In this document: positions 22,301 through 29,495 of the stretch, in pieces
How positions within the stretch are numbered: position 1 is the stretch's first letter
Layout: the number at the start of each line of letters is the position of its first letter
Source of the DNA: Paenibacillus lautus NBRC 15380
Lineage (GTDB): Bacteria > Bacillota > Bacilli > Paenibacillales > Paenibacillaceae
Assembly: GCF_004000945.1 (NCBI RefSeq)
Contig: NZ_BIMF01000011.1
Coordinates: 157,145-221,144 of the forward strand
Reading direction: 5' to 3'
DNA: 64,000 nt
The notes under the pieces: model-generated
The model's input: only the letters and a program-made list of their open reading frames with translations
Told to the model about the DNA's origin: nothing
Databases searched by the model: none
Made by a program: the position numbers and the translations under genes

Positions 22301-25300
22301 CGATGAAAAAATGACAAATAGATCAAGCTTCAATTCCTTGCTCGCCTGATCCAAGTTTACGATCCCTTCCACTTTCGGTGCCAATACCGCCTGCAGGTCT
22401 TCTACAGTTTTATTAAGAATAAGACTGTCTTTAATCACTCCAGCGCTATGAATGATTCCACTGAGACCACCAAACTCAGCTGTGACACGCTGGATTAGGT
22501 CATCTACTTCCTTGCCATCGGTCACATCAACCTGCCAGTATTCCGCTTGGGCCCCATGTACTCTTATTTCCTCCAGTTGAGACTCCATTTCGTTGCTGAG
22601 ATCAGAACGGCCGGTTAGAATCAACGTCGTACCCTTTGTGCGTTTGGCAATCTCATTGGCAAAGATGAAACCGAGACCGCCCATCCCACCTGTGATCAAG
22701 TACGTCCCTGTGTCTTTCCACGGATTGCTATCTTCTCCCTGCAAAGCTTCAACCGCATCCCAGCTTTTGACCAATCGCTTCCCTGACTCGTACCGGATAT
22801 GAAAATCCCGGGTGTCCTGAAGATTGCTTTTCAGCTTGGAGACGAGCTCCTCCGGCGTTTCTCCCGAATCGACCTCAATCATCTGGGCCGCGAGTTTTGG
22901 ATTCTCGAGTCTGGCTGTCTTAAGAAGTCCCCCCAAACCGGAGATTAGCTGTTGGTCTCCATGCCTGGAGAATACGATTTGAATAAACGCTTTCGTCCTC
23001 GTTCCGGCTTTAAGAATGCTTTGAAGTTCCTTTAACAGCTTTACCGAGTAATCTTGAAACCGCTCCTTTATCCCGTTACGGTTGGATTGCAAGGATAGAA
23101 TGCGAGCCCCGTTTACATCGGTTTCTATGCGCTCCTTCACCACATCGTCCATTTCGCAAAGCACGATACAATAGTCTTCGTAGCTTGCGAAAGTCGTATC
23201 CCTGGAAATAACCTGTTCCTTCCAAATAGGGTGCAGCATGAGCGTGTCCGAATCTGTACGTGATTGGAGCAAGGTTTCCTCGTCACTTCGTTCTCTCCAG
23301 GATAATTCTCTCATCCTCACACACAACGTTCCTTGCTCATCATAAAGGTCAATATCAACTTTCTTTGATTGTCCTCCAGTGGTATTTTGATTGCTGTATT
23401 GAACATGTGCCCACATGACTGAAGAGCATCTCTGTAACACATCGAGTTGTTCAAGTGCAAACGGAAGAAAAAGCCGCGATGAAACTTTGCCGTCGGAAGT
23501 GCCTTGCTTCTCCGAACCAAGCATCAGAATCATTGCGGCTTGCAAAGCCGAATCCAGGAGGCTGGGATGCAGAATATATCGAGCTGCTGTACTCTCGATC
23601 AAGGAAGGCAACAGCAGCTTGACCAGTACGCGGCCGCCCCCGCTGTATACCTCTTCTATCCCTTGGTGGGCTGGACCATAATGAATTCCGGAGCGCTGAA
23701 AAGTCTCATAAAAATGCTTCACCGTATCGTTTGTCCTGGTTAATTGTCCTTTCAATCGATCGATATTCACGCTGGTCATTTCGCCATCCAGATCTGTGTT
23801 AATCTGAGCATTGCCCTGGCTATGTACAATAGAATCCCCGCGTCCCTCTTCGGTTTGACTGTAAACTTCGTAGGTAACGTCACCGTTTTCGCCTGGAAAA
23901 AGCGCAATATGGACTTGAACCGGATGTTTACCAACGATTACCGGCTTGGCCCACACCACATGTTTAAGCCGAATCGGTGAATCAGCATAAGATGATAACC
24001 CAGATGCCTTTTCAACCGCTTCCCGTGCCATTTCAAGGTACGCTACGCCCGGCAGCACATGGCGCCCCTTCACCATGTGGTCCTTCAAGAAAAACTCTTC
24101 ACCCGTAAAGGTAGAACTATAGCGTTGTTCTGAAAAATCGGATGTATTCAAATGCAGCAGCGGATGAACATAGGAGGTTTCAGCCCTCTCAGCTGTAACA
24201 GCATGATCCGAGACGCTTTCCGCTGGGATCCAATACCGCTCCCGTGCAAAAGGATAGGTGGGCAAATGCACATGCTGTGTCTTTCCCTTCGGAAATATAG
24301 CCTTCCAATCCACTTCATGTCCTTTTACATATAATTCTGCTAATGCCTTCAATTTGCTGCCGTATTCCTGTACATCGCTCCTCTTGAGGGACTGTAGTTC
24401 TGATACCAACACCTTACCCAGATGTTCAAGCAGCGGCTCTTGCTTCTTACCGATTAACGAGATTTGATCTTTACAATATCCATCCGGTTTACTATTCTCT
24501 AGCACCTGCTTTAATTTCTCCCGAAGTTCCGGTACATCCTTTACCACATAGGCAGATCTTATTCCGAAATGCTCCCGCTGGAGCAAGAGAGTTGCGCTTA
24601 CATCCGTCAGGCTGATCCCACGCCCATTCCTATCGATCCATCGTGCTAGATCCAGCTCCCTTTGCCGCAAAGATTCTTCTGTTTTCGCAGATAAACAGAT
24701 GAGATAGTGGGGGAGCTTCTTGGCGGATTTTTTCTTCATCGCGGGTGCTTCTTCGAGGACGATATGCGCATTCGTTCCTCCGAACCCGAATGAACTAATG
24801 CCTGCACGTCTCGGAAAGCTTTGTCCGTCTGCTCCCTCAAGAAGCTTCCACTCCTGCAGCTTGTCTACCATGTAGAATGGACTTTCTTCAATTGAAATAC
24901 GGTGATTCAATGTTTTGAAATTTTGCAGTCCAGGCAGCTGTTTATGCTTCATGGACATGAGGACCTTGATCAGTCCGGCAATCCCGGCGGCAGATTCCAA
25001 ATGCCCGATATTTGTTTTCACCGAACCCAGGCCGCAATAATTCTTGGAAAGTATTTGGTCCTTTTTCGATCGTAATTGAAAGGCTTTTAGCAGTCCTTGA
25101 AACTCCATCGGATCTCCTTTGGGAGTTCCCGTTCCATGAGCTTCAATATAACTGATGCTTTCCACGGGGATGTCCGCTTTCTTATGGGCCTCAGCTATAA
25201 CATCTGCCTGGGCTTCAGGGTTGGGATAAGTAAGTGTATGGGTTCTGCCATTATGGTTCACGGCAGTTCCCTTTAAGACGCCATAAATGGAGTCCCCGTC

Positions 25301-26056
25301 TTCTAGGGCTTGTTCCAAAGGTTTAAGCAACACGACCCCTGCCCCTTCACTGCGCACATAGCCATCTGCACTGTCGTCGAAGGTTTTGCATGAGCCGGTC
25401 GGGGACAGCATCCCTGCTTTGGAAAAGGAGATATGACGTGAGGGGGTAAGAATAAGGCTGACCCCTCCCGCAAGAGCCATATTGCTCTCCCCGAGAAGTA
25501 TGGACTGGGCCGCCGAATGAATCGCGTTAAAGGAACTTGAGCATGCTGTGTCTATCGGAAAACTCGGACCTTTCAAATTAAAGAAATGGGAGATTCGGTT
25601 CGCTATGACGGCAGATGCCGTTCCTATGGAATGATAGGTTTCGATAATCTGGTTCGTCTGCTCCTGCAGCCCTTTATAATCAAAATTAAAAACCCCCATG
25701 TAAACGCCGATTTTGTCCCCTGATATCTGGGAAGGAAGGATCCCGGCGTCTTCCAAACAGGACCATGATAATTCCAGCATGATCCGCTGCTGGGGATCCG
25801 TCGCTTCTACCTCCCTTGCCGAAAGGCCGAAAAAGCCCGGATCAAAGGCCTCTGCATCTTGAATAAAGCCGCCCCACTTGCTGTTACTCTTGTTGTCAGC
25901 CTGCGGATCGCCCCAATACTCCTTCCAATCCCAACGCTCTTTGGGGATCTCCTGAATGCTTGAACGACCTTCTTTCAGATTGTCCCAGAATTCTTCATAG
26001 TTCTGTGCTCCCGGAAACCGGCAAGCTATACCAATAATCGCGATTTCATTTTTCAT
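16343..26056 (-). CDS. Trans-AT polyketide synthase, first PKS protein (KS-DH-KR-ACP / KS-KR-ACP / KS0)
   Basis: A 3,237-residue modular PKS that begins directly with a ketosynthase rather than a loading domain. Visible domains: KS (DTACSSS near 170, EAHGTGT, NIGHLESAAG); DH (DHMVKG near 659, HPSLLDSALQA near 832); KR (TGGMGGLG near 1,119); ACP (YGIDSIM near 1,426); KS (DTMCSSS near 1,700, EAHGTGT, NIGHCESAAG); KR (TGGTRGIG near 2,380); ACP (YGVDSIM near 2,694); and a C-terminal KS with DTACSSA near 2,931 but ETNGSGT in place of EAHGTGT near 3,069. Loss of that His is the hallmark of a non-elongating KS0, here paired with the DH-ACP that opens the next protein. The protein ends soon after this KS. 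GAGGTG lies about nine bases before the ATG, and the gene starts 20 bases after the AT-ER gene. No AT domain is present, so acyl loading must come from the free-standing AT. Confidence 0.95.
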   Translation of the reverse strand: MKNEIAIIGIACRFPGAQNYEEFWDNLKEGRSSIQEIPKERWDWKEYWGDPQADNKSNSKWGGFIQDAEAFDPGFFGLSAREVEATDPQQRIMLELSWSCLEDAGILPSQISGDKIGVYMGVFNFDYKGLQEQTNQIIETYHSIGTASAVIANRISHFFNLKGPSFPIDTACSSSFNAIHSAAQSILLGESNMALAGGVSLILTPSRHISFSKAGMLSPTGSCKTFDDSADGYVRSEGAGVVLLKPLEQALEDGDSIYGVLKGTAVNHNGRTHTLTYPNPEAQADVIAEAHKKADIPVESISYIEAHGTGTPKGDPMEFQGLLKAFQLRSKKDQILSKNYCGLGSVKTNIGHLESAAGIAGLIKVLMSMKHKQLPGLQNFKTLNHRISIEESPFYMVDKLQEWKLLEGADGQSFPRRAGISSFGFGGTNAHIVLEEAPAMKKKSAKKLPHYLICLSAKTEESLRQRELDLARWIDRNGRGISLTDVSATLLLQREHFGIRSAYVVKDVPELREKLKQVLENSKPDGYCKDQISLIGKKQEPLLEHLGKVLVSELQSLKRSDVQEYGSKLKALAELYVKGHEVDWKAIFPKGKTQHVHLPTYPFARERYWIPAESVSDHAVTAERAETSYVHPLLHLNTSDFSEQRYSSTFTGEEFFLKDHMVKGRHVLPGVAYLEMAREAVEKASGLSSYADSPIRLKHVVWAKPVIVGKHPVQVHIALFPGENGDVTYEVYSQTEEGRGDSIVHSQGNAQINTDLDGEMTSVNIDRLKGQLTRTNDTVKHFYETFQRSGIHYGPAHQGIEEVYSGGGRVLVKLLLPSLIESTAARYILHPSLLDSALQAAMILMLGSEKQGTSDGKVSSRLFLPFALEQLDVLQRCSSVMWAHVQYSNQNTTGGQSKKVDIDLYDEQGTLCVRMRELSWRERSDEETLLQSRTDSDTLMLHPIWKEQVISRDTTFASYEDYCIVLCEMDDVVKERIETDVNGARILSLQSNRNGIKERFQDYSVKLLKELQSILKAGTRTKAFIQIVFSRHGDQQLISGLGGLLKTARLENPKLAAQMIEVDSGETPEELVSKLKSNLQDTRDFHIRYESGKRLVKSWDAVEALQGEDSNPWKDTGTYLITGGMGGLGFIFANEIAKRTKGTTLILTGRSDLSNEMESQLEEIRVHGAQAEYWQVDVTDGKEVDDLIQRVTAEFGGLSGIIHSAGVIKDSLILNKTVEDLQAVLAPKVEGIVNLDQASKELKLDLFVIFSSVFGVVGNPGQADYCSANAFMDAYATYRNELVRSKERSGHTLSMNWPLWKDGGMHVDEKTEQMMMQQLGMAAIDTGSAVLAFYQAWASRNDQVLVMEGDLEHFYTKLTEKQIVEDTQIEAIQGKGHEDHELFPGMSEDDFTEKAISFVKKQISTVLKLPVQRIETDAPMEHYGIDSIMTTQLTNELEKTFGSLSKTLFFEYQNIRELTGYFIKSYRDKLVSVLGEGLSAEPAVQLAAPSVSMKGPDISHLASLRRARFVQPTIKQQDEDASSAMDIAIIGMSGRYPGAENIRQFWEVLKNGKDCITEIPNDRWDYNLYYDEDRNKPGTANSKWGGFLKGVDRFDPLFFNISPREAEMMDPQERLFLQCVYETLEDAGYTRETLGLYSDFGLEGSVGVYVGAMYQEYQLYGAQEQARGNPLALPGLPASIANRVSYFFNFHGPSMTIDTMCSSSLTAIHLACQSLLRGECKVSIAGGVNVSIHPNKYLYLSQGKFISSRGRCESFGEGGEGYVPGEGVGAVLLKPLSHAMEDRDQIYGVIKATAINHGGKTNGYTVPNPKAQSSVIGRAFKKAGIEPRTISYMEAHGTGTSLGDPIEITGLHNIFQEYTGDKQFCALGSAKSNIGHCESAAGIAGLTKVLLQLKYKQLVPSLHSRVLNPNIDFSQTPFVVQQELAEWKRPVLELNGVMKEYPRIAGISSFGAGGSNAHLVIEEYIPGVEESSPIIMEGLNPVIIVLSGKSEEQLRLQAQRLLADISDQPHEDSSLIDMAYTLQVGREAMEERLAVIVSTMKELTYKLREYIEGRDHVDGIYYGQVRRNKEALSVFTRDEELQEAIAKWIQRRKYDKLASLWVKGLDVEWNRLYVDTKPRRISLPTYPFFEDRYWVPEPSNAQAWSNPESKRELVTPNGKKSPIERKVSYLNKKWELTAIDGSADRRKSVTQTIAILTTQETMELAIHISRHFKSSRIIDIQDMVREFHQTEQDWKQYRGCIDVVGCGLNTTGLTGWVPWLQKWIELADTDGLTLLGVTKCLEAFQNAEVNLSGAERAGLYRMLQSEYSRLSSRHVDVDAETDVHIIAEQIVNEYAAESRDTEICYRGGKRYRASLKELQGIISDKEAFAFPEDHVLWITGGTRGIGYLCARHFVQKYGVKKLVLTGREVLPLREEWSLFKGQNTPVAQKIQAIQALEELQAEVKILSVSLSDEQAVRQSMESVKRTMGPIGGVIHCAGRIDTHNPAFIRKSVDGIEQVFEPKVSGLRVLYECFRNESLSFFLLFSSVSSTIPALASGQSDYGMANAYMDYFAEKAKHTVPIASIQWPSWKEAGMGEVRSRAYEQTGLLSITNEEGLQLLDQILSNRIPSVVMPAVVNPELWNPGKLMQFANQGSLQGRVRQSGQTPEPNSNKSPQGLLNQTRAWLTELLAEELKIPISKLEPDIAFQDYGVDSIMIAQLLRRINQLAGLDLEPTLLFEYPTIESLAGWMVNAHSAAVSQMLETVDIGESMSDVKASSPQALMALLESGASRKGLQGEPATDIAVVGLSCRFPGAGSLEAYWRILSEGKSAIRRVPYERWGHSTSYYAGMLEEISSFDPSFFLIPQEDARVMDPQALLVLEESLKLICHAGYSTQELKGKPMGVYIGARTQHQPEESDLYQARNPIVAIGQNYLAANISHFLDLRGPSVVMDTACSSALVAMNMAVQALRAGDIDSAIVGGASLLTTDRAHKIFEQRGILSPVQDFHMFDKRAEGIVLGEGAGMVLLKTVEQAIADGDKIYAVIKGLAVNNDGRTAGPSTPNIQAQREVLETALRKSGRQPEEISYIETNGSGTTVTDLLELKAIQSIYRESSTVPLGLGSMKPNIGHPLCAEGIASFIKVVLMLHHGQFVPFLSGGEAMVHYDMESSPFFFSREKTGWAHTSRVAAINCFADGGTNAHVILEDGAGLPLQRVRRLPLPVPELNRRQLWETQTHSKTLSSGRITAANVPQGIFWENFD

Positions 26057-26076
26057 TTATATGGTACACCTCACTT

Positions 26077-28461
26077 TTAATAAACCTCTTGAGCGCTTCG
26101 ATTGCCCTGAAGATCTGGCAGGCCAGGTTCCTCCGAAGGCATTCGAAAGCTGTTAAATCTCCGGTTCAACAGGGCAGCCGTTTCCGTCATCAGTTTCTCG
26201 GCAATCTCATCTACATGCCGATTCCGCCAATCCTCGAGCTCCGTTCCTTTCACCCATTGATTAAATGCGCCTAAGGCTGGCCCGCAATGAATTTGATAGT
26301 CGACTTTATTCTCCTGATCCCCTTGCAGAGCCAATCGCGTGCTGTAACTGAAATACCACCTGAATATCAAAGCCATTTTATATTTGGGATTCCGTTCTGC
26401 CTTCTCAACGACTTGAGGGTAGCGTGTCCGAACTGTTTCATATACGCTCTCAAAGCTGCGCTTGAAATATTTTTCTTGGATCTGCGCCTTTGTCTTCTCG
26501 TCAATATCATCAATGGAATTGTACTGACGGTATAAATCGTACAGTTTATTGGAGCGTGCCGGGAAGAACAGTCCTTTTTTCAGCACCTGTACCCGAGCCC
26601 CCATCTCAAACATATCCCCGGCAGGCGCGTATTCCGTATCCTGAACGTTCATTTGCTGGAGCAAATCCTTTACTTCGTCGCTAGTTCCAGCCTCGACCGT
26701 GCATTGGTTAATCGAACCTGTCACAATGAAATCCGCACCCAATGTAAATGCCGCCGATATGGCATCTGGGGTGCCGATCCCCCCTGCAGCTCCTATCCGA
26801 ATGCTTGTAGGGTATGAATACCGTTGCATCATCTCATCCCGTAATTTAATCATGGCCGGCATTAAGGCATAGGCCACGGCACCGTCTGTATGACCACCGG
26901 AATCTGCCTCGGCACAAATATCATCAGCAACAGGGACTTCCCTGAGCATAAGAGCTTCTTCCAACGTAATCTTGTTTTCTTCCCGCAGCTTTGCAATGAT
27001 TCGCTCGGGTGCTGGACTAAGAAACGCCTCGGCAACTTCCGGCCGCGATACCTTGGCAATCATTTTATTTATCGAAACAACCCTTCCATCGGCATCGCGG
27101 GTTAAACTTTTGGCTCGGTATTTGACCAGGGCTGGAGTGATATTCATGAAAGCTGCCGCTTCCATAACCTTCACGCCGCTCTGAAGAAATATGTCCACCG
27201 TTTGTTCTTCGATTTCCGGCTCAGAAGGATTGTGCACCAAGTTCATGCCGTAAGTTTGACCTTCAGAAAGTTCTTGCTGTATGTATTGAATCGCCTCGGC
27301 GATTTGGGGTAATTTTAAACCTCCAGCTCCGAAAAAACCCATCATTCCTGCCTTGCCCATTCTTACAACCATTTCTTTGGAGGCAATTCCCCGGTACATA
27401 GCCCCAGTCATATAAGCGTATTTAAGATTGTAATCCCTTCTGAATGCTGCGCTTCCCAGCGAACATGGTTTAATTTCGAATGAATACACTTGTTCGACAG
27501 CTATCGGTTCAGATTTATTAGATATCTCTAAATGGCTTTCGTTCAGATCCACATGCACGGTTTCAATAACTGCTTCAGCAACGAAAGCAGGTTCATCCAC
27601 AATTAGAGGTTCCGCTTCGTTCTTGATTCTCCCAATTAAATCGGTTAAAACCCTTCCCGGACCAATCTCCTCAAAATCGATAACACCAAGCCCCATCAAA
27701 TATCGAATACTTTCCGTCCATCGAACGGAGCTTGTAATCTGTTGAACCAGATTCCGTTTGATAGAGGACGTCTGATATCGCCTGGCATACACATTGGAGA
27801 TTACCGGAATACGCAATTCATGGAACGTGAAGTTCTGGAGAAAAGCTTCAAATTCTCTGCCCGCATCCTCCATATGACGAGAATGAAAGGCACCGCTCGT
27901 TCGCAAGGGGATAAACATCATGACATCCTTAAGCGATTCAAAGACCTGCTTGGCGAGATCCATGTCTTCCCTCGCTCCAGAGATTACGATCTGATGAGGG
28001 CTATTCAGATTGGCGATATCGATGGTTTCAAGTCCGTGTTCCTGCAGCACTTCTGCAATTTGTTCCTCGGTCGGTCCGATGACGGCTGCCATGCCGCCCC
28101 CCGCAGCCTGGCTCATTAACTGCCCTCGCTTTTGTACAAGTCTTAGACCTGTAGCAAAATCAAAGGCTCCTGCGGCCAGCAGGGCGTTATATTCCCCCAG
28201 ACTATGTCCCGCAACAAAATCTACCGTTCTTGCCGAAAGCTTAATCTTGCTGAAGTAGCTTAAAGCATTTACGGTATATAATGCCGGTTGGGTATACTGA
28301 GTCTTATTCAGATTAAAATCAGGATCTTCCAAGCATAACTGTTTGATCGAATATCCTAGAATATCATCTGCTTGTGCAGTCAATTCTTTAAACTCGTCGA
28401 AAAGCTCCTCACCCATTCCTTTTTTCTGGGCTCCTTGGCCGGGAAATACATAGGCTAGCAT
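26077..28461 (-). CDS. Free-standing malonyl-CoA acyltransferase fused to a PfaD-type enoylreductase
   Basis: A protein of about 794 residues and the first gene of the PKS operon. The N-terminal half is an acyltransferase (FPGQGAQKKGMG near the start, catalytic serine in GHSLGEY), expected to load malonyl units onto the AT-less modules in trans. The C-terminal half is an FMN-dependent enoylreductase of the PfaD / 2-nitropropane dioxygenase type (FGAGGLKLPQ; GAAGGIGTPDAISAAFTLGA), which reduces enoyl intermediates in trans. AT-ER fusions of this kind accompany bacillaene- and difficidin-like pathways. The start is set at 28461, where the protein begins MLAYVFPGQG and a GGGAGG lies upstream at a rather long spacing of 13. 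An in-frame ATG at 28533 would add 24 residues, but it sits in the U-tract of a leader terminator and has no well-placed ribosome binding site, so it is rejected. Confidence 0.93.
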   Translation of the reverse strand: MLAYVFPGQGAQKKGMGEELFDEFKELTAQADDILGYSIKQLCLEDPDFNLNKTQYTQPALYTVNALSYFSKIKLSARTVDFVAGHSLGEYNALLAAGAFDFATGLRLVQKRGQLMSQAAGGGMAAVIGPTEEQIAEVLQEHGLETIDIANLNSPHQIVISGAREDMDLAKQVFESLKDVMMFIPLRTSGAFHSRHMEDAGREFEAFLQNFTFHELRIPVISNVYARRYQTSSIKRNLVQQITSSVRWTESIRYLMGLGVIDFEEIGPGRVLTDLIGRIKNEAEPLIVDEPAFVAEAVIETVHVDLNESHLEISNKSEPIAVEQVYSFEIKPCSLGSAAFRRDYNLKYAYMTGAMYRGIASKEMVVRMGKAGMMGFFGAGGLKLPQIAEAIQYIQQELSEGQTYGMNLVHNPSEPEIEEQTVDIFLQSGVKVMEAAAFMNITPALVKYRAKSLTRDADGRVVSINKMIAKVSRPEVAEAFLSPAPERIIAKLREENKITLEEALMLREVPVADDICAEADSGGHTDGAVAYALMPAMIKLRDEMMQRYSYPTSIRIGAAGGIGTPDAISAAFTLGADFIVTGSINQCTVEAGTSDEVKDLLQQMNVQDTEYAPAGDMFEMGARVQVLKKGLFFPARSNKLYDLYRQYNSIDDIDEKTKAQIQEKYFKRSFESVYETVRTRYPQVVEKAERNPKYKMALIFRWYFSYSTRLALQGDQENKVDYQIHCGPALGAFNQWVKGTELEDWRNRHVDEIAEKLMTETAALLNRRFNSFRMPSEEPGLPDLQGNRSAQEVY

Positions 28462-28529
28462 ATGCTTGTACCATCCTCCCAAATAGATAATTATTGGTGT
28501 TGATTGAGCTTTGGACTTTTTGAAAATGA

Positions 28530-28580
28530 ACATAAAAATGCCTACGATGTCCTCCCCAACGAACTGGAGGCTTCGTAAGC
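28530..28580 (-). terminator. Intrinsic terminator within the PKS operon leader
   Basis: On the minus strand an 8-bp stem (GCUUACGA with UCGUAGGC, one G-U) is stacked, across a small internal loop, on a 5-bp CCUCC/GGAGG stem with a ten-base loop. It is followed immediately by AUUUUUAUG. It lies between the predicted promoter and the true AT-ER start, so it would stop transcription before the 28-kb operon unless antitermination occurs. The adjacent loaP gene supplies the obvious antiterminator. Confidence 0.65.
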
Positions 28581-28621
28581 ATTCACACGAAATACGTGTA
28601 TCATTATGGCCCTTAAATGTT

Positions 28622-28647
28622 CTTAACGCGCCGGAACGTCGATTAAG
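28622..28647 (-). promoter_or_regulatory. Bulged leader hairpin, candidate LoaP recognition element
   Basis: In the leader RNA CUUAA pairs with UUAAG, then two further CG/CG steps form across single-base bulges, closing a UUCCGG loop. It lies about 35-60 bases from the predicted transcription start, upstream of the leader terminator. LoaP proteins are known to bind a leader hairpin, so this irregular GC-topped stem is a candidate site. A second small hairpin (ACACG/CGTGT, 28585-28599) lies between it and the terminator and is an alternative. Confidence 0.4.
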
Positions 28648-28688
28648 TCAGTTTAAGTTTTTGTTAAATTAAGTCATTCATTACCAAT

Positions 28689-28717
28689 ATATTATTATAT
28701 AAATATTTTTTTGTAAA
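28689..28717 (-). promoter_or_regulatory. Sigma-A type promoter of the PKS operon
   Basis: On the minus strand TTTACA (28717-28712) is followed after exactly 17 bases by TAATAT (28694-28689). The start of transcription would be near 28682, giving a leader of about 220 bases before the AT-ER start. The surroundings are very AT-rich. The match and spacing are good; activity is inferred. Confidence 0.7.
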
Positions 28718-28834
28718 CTATTAATCTTATAAGATTAGTCGTTTATTTTTTCTTTCAATTTCCCTGTTTCGACATTTATTTCATAAATTATTTGGTATTA
28801 TCTTCTTCATCAAAAGGAAGTGGGGGAGCAATTT

Positions 28835-29410
28835 ATGTCATGGTATGCGTTATTTGTTAAAACCGGATACGAGTCTTCAATTAAAAAATGGCTTGACGCC
28901 AGATTCGATGATAGCTTGCTAACCAGCGTGATTCCTAGAAGGAAAGTACCGGAGAAGAAAGACCGCCAGGAATACCATGCGATCAAAACACTTTTCCCCG
29001 GCTATGTGTTTGTGGAGACAAAAATGAATTTTTCCATATATTATACATTAAAAGAGAATCCCTTCATTTACAACTCGCTAAACTATCTTAATAACAAGGA
29101 TAAGGGATTACTCCCATCGAATGCGCAGCAAGTCCACCTGTCATCTCAAAAACCGGACGAGTCTTATTTTTTCAAAGAGATCCCCAAAGATGAAATGCTG
29201 ATCGTTCTCAAACTGATCAGTGAAAGTGAAGTTATCGAATATTCCCAAGTCACGTTCCAGGAGTCCAATGTCATCGTTAAATCGGGTCCGTTGAAGGGAA
29301 TGGAAAGCCTTATAAAAAAAGTCGATAAGCATAAAAAGCGCGCGAAAGTGCTCATGAACATCATGGGAAGAGAGCAACTGGTCGATTTTGGAATCGAGAT
29401 CATTAGATGA
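28835..29410 (+). CDS. loaP: LoaP-type specialised NusG antiterminator
   Basis: A 191-residue NusG/RfaH-family protein. The N-terminal NGN domain starts MSWYALFVKTGYE, close to the family consensus WYALFV.TG.E. A C-terminal KOW-like segment (SGPLKGMESLIKKV, about residues 150-165) is followed by a basic stretch rich in Lys and Arg. LoaP is a known paralogue of NusG that promotes processive antitermination of long polyketide operons in Bacillus. The gene stands alone, divergent from the PKS operon, which has a terminator in its leader. The ATG at 28835 is chosen because GGGGGAG lies seven bases upstream; a GTG at 28820 in the same frame would lie upstream of that site. An extended -10 (TGGTATTAT) ends near 28801. 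Identification as LoaP rather than another NusG paralogue rests on length, sequence and context. Confidence 0.85.
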   Translation: MSWYALFVKTGYESSIKKWLDARFDDSLLTSVIPRRKVPEKKDRQEYHAIKTLFPGYVFVETKMNFSIYYTLKENPFIYNSLNYLNNKDKGLLPSNAQQVHLSSQKPDESYFFKEIPKDEMLIVLKLISESEVIEYSQVTFQESNVIVKSGPLKGMESLIKKVDKHKKRAKVLMNIMGREQLVDFGIEIIR

Positions 29411-29443
29411 TGGATACATGGACCTGCTTCCCCACACAGAAAA

Positions 29444-29461
29444 GGGGCTGAAATCAGCCCC
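29444..29461. terminator. Terminator between loaP and the EamA transporter gene
   Basis: GGGGCTGA and TCAGCCCC form a perfect 8-bp stem with a two-base spacer. On the minus strand it is followed by TTTT, so it mainly serves the EamA gene; on the plus strand the T-tract is poor. The two genes converge here. Confidence 0.7.
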
Positions 29462-29495
29462 CCATTCCTATCAGCATTATGATTTTCTTCTGAGC

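Noticed and set aside
492..25000. Many plus-strand open frames of 60-125 codons across the PKS region
   Set aside because: They are antisense to three continuous PKS frames with full domain matches and have no ribosome binding sites or family resemblance.
28461..28533. Longer AT-ER start at 28533
   Set aside because: The ATG is in the U-tract of the leader terminator, has no spaced ribosome binding site and adds residues outside the AT fold.
28820..28835. GTG start at 28820 for LoaP
   Set aside because: The ribosome binding site GGGGGAG lies between it and the ATG at 28835, which gives the normal NGN-domain beginning.
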